Origin: Polysphondylium violaceum
Taxonomy: Eukaryota; Evosea; Eumycetozoa; Dictyosteliales; Dictyosteliaceae
DNA length: 27,872 nt
Assembly: GCA_000277445.1 (NCBI GenBank)
Contig: AJWJ01000299.1
Coordinates: 1 to 27,872, forward strand
Direction: 5' to 3'
The position numbers were made by a program, and so were the translations under genes. Below, one piece after another: positions 8,926 to 16,688 of this stretch. The notes under the pieces are model-generated. The model searched no databases and was not told where the DNA came from. It saw only the letters and a program-made list of their open reading frames with translations. Numbering within the stretch: the stretch's first letter is position 1; every line of letters starts with the position of its first letter.

Positions 8926-9366
8926 TTATAAAAACTTTTCAGCCAATTCGGTCCAACAACTATTATGTTGTTGAAAACCAACTTTTGGATAATATTCAAC
9001 GGCTTGAGGAGCAGATAATAAAATTACACGACACGATGGAGAGAGTTGTTTACATGTTTGTTTAATCAACTCTTTACCAATACCACATTTTGGAATGGAT
9101 ACTGCCAAATCTGACAAATAACAACAATATTCATAATCAGTCAATGATCTTGCAACGCCCACCAATCTAGTACCCACCCAAGCAGTGATTAAAATGTCCG
9201 CGTGCTTTAACATTGCACTCACTGCTTTATCATTGCTCAATGGTCTACGTGCACCCAACGTAGTCTCATTCAAAAGTGTCTTGAATTGGTCCTCCGTGAT
9301 GGGTTCATTTACTTTATATTCGACTTGATTAATATCAAATGATTGTGGTTGTTGTGTTGTATCCAT
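8926..9366 (-). CDS. GNAT family N-acetyltransferase
   Basis: Single exon of 146 residues from MDTTQQPQSF. The GNAT fold is visible: ITAWVGTRLVGVARSLTD (beta strands 2-3), then CYLSDLAVSIPKCGIGKELI. That stretch is motif A, in which PKCGIG stands for the acetyl-CoA pyrophosphate loop Q/RxxGxG/A. The C-terminal YYPKVGF matches motif B ('.fY.k.GF'). The substrate cannot be told. An upstream in-frame ATG at 9489 would add 41 residues, but that stretch is mostly AAA/TTG codons from A runs. It resembles a 5' leader, so I chose 9366. Short single-domain GNATs of this sort are especially common in bacteria, so a transferred origin is possible, but base composition does not stand out from the neighbours. 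Confidence 0.82.
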   Translation of the reverse strand: MDTTQQPQSFDINQVEYKVNEPITEDQFKTLLNETTLGARRPLSNDKAVSAMLKHADILITAWVGTRLVGVARSLTDYEYCCYLSDLAVSIPKCGIGKELIKQTCKQLSPSCRVILLSAPQAVEYYPKVGFQQHNSCWTELAEKFL

Positions 9367-9589
9367 AATAATCTTTTTAATCACCAGAGGGCTTTCGTGG
9401 GGCTTTGTGCGCAGAATGAAAAATTCATCAAGAAAAGTTTTCAGATTATTTTTTTTTTTTTTTATTTGCAATTTTTTTTTCAAAGGCAAAGTTTTTTCTC
9501 TCTCTGTTCAAATTTTGTAATTTAGAGACCTATCTATATATATTGGTATTATCTTTCTTGTTGAACAAGAGTATAGATTATACAATACA
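9367..9589. promoter_or_regulatory. Divergent promoter region (GNAT / VPS35L)
   Basis: About 220 bases between two facing-apart starts, with a T run at about 9449-9462 and a pyrimidine stretch (TTTTTTCTCTCTCTG) near 9491-9506. No defined motif is recognised. Confidence 0.4.
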
Positions 9590-12500
9590 ATGTCTGAACA
9601 AACTAAACCTGCTCAACAAGCACAACAATCACAACATCCATAGTTTGTATTGTTAATATTGATGATGATTTAGATTGAGATATGTACACATATACTTATA
9701 CAACCAATAATATCATATAGTATTTTAGCAACAAAGAAACCATTAAAGGTTAAACGTCTTCAAGGTGTTGAAATTGATAGACATCCATTAAATACACCAC
9801 TTAATCCAAACAGTAAAAAAGAGCAAGAGAAACAAGAAAAAGAAAAAGAAAAACAACAACAACAACAAACTAATAACAAGAATGAAGATGATGTAGATAA
9901 AGAAAGTGTTCAACCAATACAGTTTGATCCACTTTCTAAAGCAGCAGATAATAAATCAAATGACCCACTTTCAGCCACCATTGCCACAATGGGTGGTTTA
10001 AATCTAATCAAAGAAACTCATCTTACTACCTATGTAGATGAAAACTTTATGCCATGGGAAACTATGAAACCAAGTATTTTACAACAATATACTACCGATG
10101 ATACTACTCCAATTCAAGTTGTATGTATATATATAGTACATGATAGAGTATTATGATCTCTAACACAGATAATATAGTCATTCATTTCTACAGGTATTTC
10201 AGGTAAAGTAAAGATTCCATTAAATAGATTAAACAAGATTTTAGAAGAATTGGAACAAGATAAAGAAGAAACCAAAACAGCTCAATTATCTCAACCAGAT
10301 ATCATTATGGATTTAGAAACTCTTCATTCTGAATTACTTAAAGCTTGGAGTGCTGAAGAAAGAGTTAGATCTTTAAAAATTGCAATTCAAGTATGTAGTA
10401 ATAAATAGTAATAGGAGTAATAGTAAATAGTATTAATGTAAAACATATATTTTATATAGACTGCCAAAGTATTAGCAGATACATCATTAATTAAATTTTA
10501 TCCAAGTAAATTTGTAATTGCAACAGAGATATTGGATACCTTTGGTAATATGGTTTATGATAGAATTAAAAAAAGATTACAAAATTCAAGAGACAGTAAA
10601 ACCAATGAACAATTACTCAGAGAACAAGCCAAAGAAACTTGTAGAAATTGGTTTTATAAAATTGCCTCTATTAGAGAACTATTACCAAGACTGTTTGTTG
10701 AAATTTCAATTTTAAAATGTTATGAATTCATTCAAGGTGATGTAAACACTGAACCAAAAGAAGTCATCAATAGAATTAGTGATATGATTAGAGGCATAGG
10801 TAAATATAATAATAATAATAATAATAATAATGAAATTATTTAAATTTTTAATATATTAATAATATAATAATATAATAATAATTAGGTAACCCATTGGTTG
10901 CAAATTATATTAGAGCTTATTTAGCAAGAAGATCATTTGATTTAATACCAGAGTACAAGAAATTTATCATTCAAGGATTAAAAGATTTTGTATTTACACA
11001 GAAATCATTTGAAAAATCAAAGTATTTGGATAATACATTACAAATCTATAGAATCACATTGACAGAGTACTTGGGATTATACTCTCCATCATTGGAATGG
11101 TTACTACAATGTTTGGCACATCATGCCACACCAGAGATATTGGAAGAGGTGTTGGTATTGTTTGTCGAATCAAAGAATTCATTGTTACTCAACCACATCA
11201 TTAGTTCTTTTCCACCCGATTACATTTGCACAAATTCCACAATGTTTAGTAATTATATCAAAGAGGCAGATTCTTTTTCCTATCCAAAATATCAACTCTA
11301 CAGTACATTTGGTGTTAATCTTGTGTTGGGTCATCCTCCTCAAAATCAAATCAAAACAATTTTAAATGATGTTTGGAAAGTTGTTACAAATTTTGAAAAT
11401 ATTAAAGACTATATTAGTGTTGCTGAAGTTTTTATTGAATATGTTTTAACTCATTGTTCCGTATGTATAAATTAATATATATCTAGAGAGATCTTAAAGA
11501 TATACTAACATATATATATATCTCTATACTAAAAAAAAAAAGAATTAAAGAAGCAGATGTATTCTTAAAGGATATTCTTAGACATATTATTCCAGATAAA
11601 AATTATGAAAATATTCAATCGCATTTACAATCTATAGTTTTGAAAATATTTACTCATATATCTGATTTCAATGTTTTACTTGGTTTAGTAAGTATAGATA
11701 TCTAAGTTTAAGATATATAAAGTATACTAATTAAATATTATATTATAGCCAAACTTTTTACCATTATTAGATTTATTTAATGGAGAATCACAAAAACAAA
11801 TTAGTAGATCAACATTGGAAGCATTGTCTGCATCAACCTCAATTACCTCTGATCCAATATTAATGAATACATTCCTTACCTATGGTAAAGCATTACATGA
11901 TTCATTAAATAGTCTTAGTTTTCAAGATGAAGTTAGACAAGTAACTCAATTGGTAATCAATTGTATAAACAAGATTGATTTTGGTAGAGACGTTGAAAAA
12001 CAATTAAACTTTTACGTAGACTGTAGACAAACATTTATAAATTTAGACGGTGTAAAGAATCGTTTGGTATATGGTGTCGTCAGTATTTGTCAAAAGACTC
12101 TTGGTCTCGTCAAGGGTAAACATTCGGCCAAGACCACCGCTTTCATTAGAGCTTGTATTGCTTTTTGTTTTATCACCATCCCCTCTATTGACGATATCTT
12201 TATGCGTATGAACTTGTATTTGGTCTCTGCCAGCATTGCTCTTCAAAATCAAGCACTCTCTCAAGCCGATGCCCTATTAAAGGCTGCCATCACCTTTGTT
12301 CAAGAAATTCCACCCATTTTGGAATTCAAACAAGTCAAATCCACTGAAGATTGGACCGTTTCCTATATGTCTGATTTTATCTCACTCTTGGTCGTCGTTC
12401 CAGGTCATCCAGAGAATGGTCCATTTTATTTAATCAATGCCGTTCACAAGGTAATCAAAGACTATCAATGGGATTTGGGTTCCACTGGTAAAGCTAGAAT

Positions 12501-12729
12501 CTTGATTCAAATCATTGCCCTCTTGTCCTCTTGGGCTCAACCAGCTCTTCCCTATCACATTGATAAAGTTGAATCAAACGACCAATTATTCACCGAAGAT
12601 CCTGAATTTGTTTTTGAATTAAACGAATTATACAATTCAATTATTAAGGAAATCCTAACTGAATTAAATACTCTTAAAGATGAACCTGATCAATCTGTAT
12701 GTATTATTTATTAATATTATATTATTTAT

Positions 12730-12761
<32 letters not shown>

Positions 12762-13006
12762 TTATAATTTAGACTCAAAAGAAAATGGTCAATGTTTGTT
12801 TAGATTTAGTAAACAAATTATTGGAAATTGGAGAATTGAATTCAAAGACAGCATCTTTAATATTTAATCTTTATAATATGGCCAAAAAGAGTATTCCTGC
12901 TTCATCTCATACCGATTTAACTTATTTAAAGAATACTTTGAATTATATCTCTACTTTGGATTCCAAGATGGGTAAAGATTTATATTCTAAACTTTCTGCC
13001 AATTAA
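9590..13006 (+). CDS. vps35l: VPS35L (VPS35-like, Retriever / Commander complex), 8 exons
   Basis: Exons 9590-9642, 9721-10120, 10178-10390, 10460-10799, 10886-11460, about 11544-11687, 11749-12696 and 12773-13006 give about 968 residues, near the human length. VPS35L is the long alpha-solenoid of Retriever (with VPS26C and VPS29), which recycles membrane proteins from endosomes as part of Commander. It is this paralogue rather than retromer VPS35: 'TSLIKFYPSKFV', 'AKETCRNWFYKIASIREL', 'MIRGIGNPLV', 'SFPPDYI', 'ARACIAFCFITIPSI'-like and 'YHIDKVESND' follow the animal VPS35L order. The N-terminus keeps a RHPLNTPL motif like the animal HPLKPI, in the tail that contacts VPS29. Exon 1 ends with a weak donor (GTTTGT at 9643). 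The junction between exons 5 and 6 is one base out of phase with any GT-AG choice (see findings). Confidence 0.93.
10806..10885. repeat. AAT-rich intron of VPS35L
   Basis: The intron 10800-10885 is made largely of AAT/ATA repeats. It splices cleanly in phase 1 (g|gtaaat ... attag|gt), restoring GIGNPLV. Confidence 0.75.
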
Positions 13007-13400
13007 AAAAATACATAAAAAAAACAACAATAACAATTAATAATTAATAATAGTAAAATAAAAAAAGTTTTAGATAATTGATTTATTTATAAATAACAAA
13101 TAGTAGTGTTACATTTGGAAAATAAAAAATACAGCAATATTTTTAAAACAATTCATTATATTTCATTTTTAGGTATAGTTTTTGGCATGTTAAAGTTTAT
13201 AAAAAAGATAATTTTCGAGAAAATGTTTAATTGAATTCAATTGAATTTTTAATATATCGTCAAATTTAAATCAAAGAGTATTACTAATAATATAATTATT
13301 TAATTACAAATGTATTTATTATAAATAGGAAAAAAAGAAAAAAAAGAAAAAACGTGTTTATCAATCAAAAGATGATGATGATGATGACGATGATAATAAT
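13007..13400. other. Convergent intergenic spacer (VPS35L / Abp1)
   Basis: About 390 bases between converging stops. It is AT-rich, with AATAAA-like signals on the plus strand (near 13056), a short ATTGAATTCAATTGAATTT inverted motif near 13231-13249 and a GATGAT repeat at 13370-13393 next to the Abp1 stop. No gene is seen. Confidence 0.5.
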
Positions 13401-14852
13401 TTAAAGATTTTCAATAAAGTTACATGGGAAGAAACCAGTGACTCCATTTAATTCACCTTGCCACCAACCATTTGGATCAGATTGATCTAAAACAGTGATA
13501 ATATCACCTGCATTGAATGCAAGATCACCTTCATTTTCACCTGGATAGTCATAGAGAGCTTTAACTTGATAACCACCTGCACTTGCTTGTTCTTCATAGT
13601 GTTGCTCTGGCTCCTCGTATTGTTGTTGCTCTTCATAGTGTTGTTGTGGTTCTTCTTGATATTGTTGTTCCTCATATTGTTGTTGTTCTTCATAGTGTTG
13701 TTGTGGTTCTTCTTGATATTGTTGTTCTTGATATTGTTCTTCATATTGTTGTGGTTCTTCTTGATATTGTTGTTCTTCATAGTGTTGTTGTGGTTCTTCT
13801 TGTTGATATTGTTCTTCATATTGTTGCTCTTCTTGTTGATATTGTTGTTCTTCATAGTGTTGTTGTGGTTCTTCTTGATATTGTTGTTCCTCATAGTGTT
13901 GTTGTTCTTCATAAACTGGTTCTGGTTCAGAGTAAACTGGTGCTGCTTGTGGTTTGAATGCAGAGACAGCGGGTTTGGTTGAACGTGGGGGTGGTGGAGC
14001 AGCAGCTGGGGCAGCATGTTGTTGTTCAAATTTACTAGCAAGACCTGATCTAGTTGGTGTTGGTCTAGCAGCAGGAACTGGTGCGGCAACTGGAGCAGCG
14101 TGTTGTTGTTCAAATTTATTGGCCAAACCAGATCTAGTTGGGGCGGCTTTAGAGGCAGCTGGGGCTGGGGCAGAGACTGGTTTCTCTTGTTGATTCTTCC
14201 AGTATTGTTCTCTTTCGGTGGTGATGTTGTACTCTGGACGGGCAGGTTTGGCTTGTGGGTCCTTGGCAGCGGCTTGGTTTTGTTTCCAATAGTCGGCAGA
14301 CTCGGCAATCTTGTTATAGTCTTGTTTGTTGATGACTTGCTTGACCTCGGCGTTGGATTTAGCAGATAACTCTCTGCCTTGGGCAACAGAGGTGGGGACA
14401 AAAGCCTTGGTGTTTCCTTGTACCTTGGCACCACTGTCATAAGAGGCACCGGTGGCCTTGTTCAAAGCAGCAACGATGGCTTTTTCATCGATATCGTCTT
14501 CATTACGAGCATTCAATTGGTGATGGATTGGTTTGAGGTGTTTGGCAAACTCGATGGCATGGCCAGAAAAGGAACCCTTGATGGGACCATTGACACCATC
14601 ACCACACCAAGCAATATAGACAAACTTGGTCATGTTGTTGATGGTGTAACGAATATAAGCAAAACGAATGGTGGCATCGCCCAACTCTTCTCTGAGCTCC
14701 TTTAAATCGCCAGGACCGTGATCATAGAGTTTTAATTTATTGTTGGTCTTTGGTACATAACCAAAGGCAACCCATCTGTGTTGTTCACTGCCATCTTGAA
14801 CCAATTTAATGTTTTTGGCAATCTCTGCGTCATTTAAATCTAAACTAGCCAT
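13401..14852 (-). CDS. abpE: Abp1 / drebrin-like actin-binding protein (ADF-H + SH3)
   Basis: Single exon of 483 residues. Residues 1-135 form an ADF-homology domain (DGSEQHRWVAFGY, 'RFAYIRYTINNMTKFVYIAWCG', 'IKGSFSGHAIEFAKHL') that binds F-actin. A charged middle region is followed by two copies of a 'TRSGLA(N/S)KFEQQHAAP' unit in an Ala/Pro linker. A Glu/Gln/Tyr repeat tract (about 312-425) comes next, then a C-terminal SH3 domain (about 429-483; ALYDYPGENEGDLAF, NGWWQGELNG, FFPCNFIENL). This is the Abp1 architecture. Such proteins sit on cortical actin and recruit endocytic or motor partners through the SH3 domain. Outside the repeats the codons lean to C-ending forms (AAC, GTC, GCC) more than in neighbours, which suggests strong expression. 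The gene runs convergent to VPS35L and divergent from the DUF6787 gene. Confidence 0.95.
   Translation of the reverse strand: MASLDLNDAEIAKNIKLVQDGSEQHRWVAFGYVPKTNNKLKLYDHGPGDLKELREELGDATIRFAYIRYTINNMTKFVYIAWCGDGVNGPIKGSFSGHAIEFAKHLKPIHHQLNARNEDDIDEKAIVAALNKATGASYDSGAKVQGNTKAFVPTSVAQGRELSAKSNAEVKQVINKQDYNKIAESADYWKQNQAAAKDPQAKPARPEYNITTEREQYWKNQQEKPVSAPAPAASKAAPTRSGLANKFEQQHAAPVAAPVPAARPTPTRSGLASKFEQQHAAPAAAPPPPRSTKPAVSAFKPQAAPVYSEPEPVYEEQQHYEEQQYQEEPQQHYEEQQYQQEEQQYEEQYQQEEPQQHYEEQQYQEEPQQYEEQYQEQQYQEEPQQHYEEQQQYEEQQYQEEPQQHYEEQQQYEEPEQHYEEQASAGGYQVKALYDYPGENEGDLAFNAGDIITVLDQSDPNGWWQGELNGVTGFFPCNFIENL
13594..13924 (-). repeat. Glu/Gln/Tyr coding repeats in Abp1
   Basis: Units of about 39 bases encode variants of YEEQQYQEEPQQH, repeated about eight times with internal slippage. 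The tract keeps frame. It creates long artificial ORFs on the opposite strand. Confidence 0.9.
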
Positions 14853-15172
14853 TCTTTATAAATAAATAAATAACAATAAAATACAATAATAATTATGTTA
14901 CAAAAAAAAGAAGATGATTAATATATATTTTTTGCGTGTCTTTTGAGGTGCAAGATAAGGCTTTCAAAAAAAATTAAAAAAAAAAAAAAAATTAAAAAAA
15001 AAAATTAAAAAAAAAAAAGAAAGTCTCTTTTTTAGTTTTAGATTTTTGTGTGTATGCGAAAGAATAAAAAAATCAGCTAATAAACAAGAAAGATTTATAA
15101 ACATCATTCTTATTGACTTCACACCACTCCCCACTATTTTTTTTTTTTGATACAAAAAAAAAAAAAAAATAG
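14853..15172. promoter_or_regulatory. Divergent promoter region (Abp1 / DUF6787 gene)
   Basis: About 320 bases with clustered A tracts split by ATT (about 14967-15020), a CACTCCCCAC box near 15125-15135 and an A run ending in TAG at 15172, which closes the DUF6787 frame upstream. No TATA box is assigned. No exon with an ATG and a good donor was found here. Confidence 0.45.
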
Positions 15173-15514
15173 TTTTCATTCACATATATTACAAGAGCAG
15201 GTTGTTATTCATCACCATTATACAGAGTAATATCAAATAAAGGTGTCGTTAAAGAATTTGTTAATAGATCATTTACATCATCGTCATCATCGTCATATAA
15301 TAGTAAAAACATTAGTACGATTGTCATTTCTACACCTTTATTCAAACAATCATCATTATCATTTTCATTTAAAAATAATATATCATCATTATCATCAGTA
15401 TCACCTTTACTCAAAAGTAGTAGTTTAAAAAGATCATATACAACTGAAAGTAGTAGCAGTAGTAACAATAATATAAAAGAGGAAAAACAACAAGAAGAAA
15501 TAATCATTAAAAAC
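15173..15514 (+). other. ATG-free open leader that reads as a mitochondrial presequence
   Basis: The frame of the downstream gene stays open for 114 codons upstream of its first ATG, back to a TAG at 15170-15172. In these 342 bases there is no ATG in any frame. The translation is Ser/Lys/Arg-rich and nearly free of acidic residues up to LLKSSSLKRSYTTES, a typical presequence with a cleavage-like R-x-Y/T-T end, then a Gln/Glu-rich linker. Either translation begins at a near-cognate codon, or an unseen upstream exon supplies the ATG (possible acceptors: TAG ending at 15172 or CAG ending at 15200). Confidence 0.5.
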
Positions 15515-15901
15515 ATGTCAGACAACACAAAGAATAAAACATTTTTAGAAAAATATTTAAACAATACCTATGAGTATCCAAGATTTAGTTCAAAATGGTT
15601 TATGGAAATGTCATTGGTTATGGTAGTGTTTGCATGTACAGGTTCATCTGCACTCTATATAGTTAAATATTTACTTCGAAACATGTGGCAAGTAGAAGGC
15701 ACTGTGTTTGGTGGTCCTTGGCAATACACATTGGCTTACTTTGTCACAATGTTTACTATCTATCCATTTGTATTGTTATCCTATGGAACTTTATTTGGTC
15801 GTCACCAATACTTTAAAAAAATATTTATGAGAATGGTCTCTTTTGGCAGACTAAGAGCTCTCTTGTCAAAATCATTTAAATCACAACCAAAATCACAATA
15901 A
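15515..15901 (+). CDS. DUF6787-like small membrane protein, probably mitochondrial
   Basis: From the first ATG the protein has 128 residues. A core of about 90 residues holds two hydrophobic segments: 'MSLVMVVFACTGSSALYIVKYLL', then 'WQYTLAYFVTMFTIYPFVLLSYGTLFG'. A basic end (HQYFKKIFMRMVSFGRLR) follows. A WF...F..TGS.A motif, GPWQY, and Y..LFG...YFKKIF are the pattern of the DUF6787 family, found in Bacteroidetes and some eukaryotes; its function is unknown. I recalled the family from memory, so it needs a profile search. The upstream open frame encodes a presequence-like stretch, so the main form may be imported into mitochondria. The stop overlaps an AATAAA (15898-15903). Confidence 0.72.
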   Translation: MSDNTKNKTFLEKYLNNTYEYPRFSSKWFMEMSLVMVVFACTGSSALYIVKYLLRNMWQVEGTVFGGPWQYTLAYFVTMFTIYPFVLLSYGTLFGRHQYFKKIFMRMVSFGRLRALLSKSFKSQPKSQ

Positions 15902-16688
15902 AATGATTAGTTCAAATCTATATAATAATCTATACAATTTCTATTACAACTATTTGATTATTATTATTATTATTATGATGGATGATTATCTCTTTTATTG
16001 ACCATTTTTATAAATGAACAAATGAATGCAAATTATTTGAAAACCACTCACCAAAAAGAAAAGTTTGTGGCGGGAATCAAACAAAAAATTTACTTGAAAA
16101 AAAAAATCTAAACAAAAAAAAAAAAAAAAAAAAAACTAAAATAGCGTAGGGAGTGATGTACGCATATGGAAATAAGATATTAAACAAGATAAAAAAGTAG
16201 AGATACGATACGATCGAATAAGACCGAAACCTGATCAGTTTGATTTACTTGATAAGATGTACATCAATACACAACACAATCTCATGATCATCAAAGATAA
16301 GCTTATCTTTACATACACAGATAATGGGAAAGATATTGTCAATTGAAGTGTGTGAGAAAATAAAAAAATTACCGACAAAAACCATCAACATGTAAAAACA
16401 AAGCCATTTTTTTTTAAGGGGGTGAATTTTTCACTTACCTCATGAAAAAAAATAAAATTCAAAAAATTTTTCATATTTTCCCACCCCTAATAATCTATTT
16501 CAATCATTTTCTTTTTCTTTTTCTAAAGTCTAGTTTTTTAGTTTTGTTATTGTTACCCTTTTAAACACAATATAAATATTTGCTGATTGTTGTTGGTGAC
16601 GGTGACGGTTCCTACTCATCAAAACAAAAACATACTCCCTTATTTATTTATTTATTTATTTTATTTATTTTGATTTTTTTATAAAAAA
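15902..16688. promoter_or_regulatory. Long intergenic region upstream of the vinculin-family gene
   Basis: About 790 bases. The first 120 hold the 3' end of the DUF6787 gene. A block at about 16137-16330 is less AT-rich and contains GATAAG-type motifs, an 18-base perfect palindrome and short palindromes (GATGTACATC, CGATCG). Further on are a G run (16418-16422) and a C-rich box (16480-16487). A TTTA repeat (about 16640-16667) precedes the ATG. No ORF was found. Confidence 0.5.
16293..16310. promoter_or_regulatory. 18-base perfect palindrome with paired GATAAG motifs
   Basis: AAAGATAAGCTTATCTTT equals its own reverse complement. It holds GATAAG on each strand, back to back, the core recognised by GATA zinc-finger factors, which are numerous in dictyostelids. 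Another GATAAG lies at about 16251-16256. It sits about 380 bases before the vinculin-family ATG. The palindrome is seen directly; a regulatory role is inferred. Confidence 0.5.

Noticed and set aside
9367-9489. Upstream in-frame start for the GNAT protein
   Set aside because: The added 41 residues are mostly Lys from A runs typical of 5' leaders and lie outside the GNAT fold; kept only as an alternative.
13566-13982. Hydrophobic Leu/Val-rich ORFs opposite the Abp1 repeats
   Set aside because: They arise from reading the complement of CAA/GAA repeats; Abp1 with ADF-H and SH3 domains is clearly the real gene.
15205-15564. 119-codon minus-strand ORF at the DUF6787 start
   Set aside because: Its Leu/Asp-rich text is the complement of Ser and ATC/CAT runs; the plus-strand frame continues into a conserved protein.
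16069-16076. GGCGGGAA, an E2F-like core
   Set aside because: A single 8-base match with no second site or context; it also lies near a 3' end.
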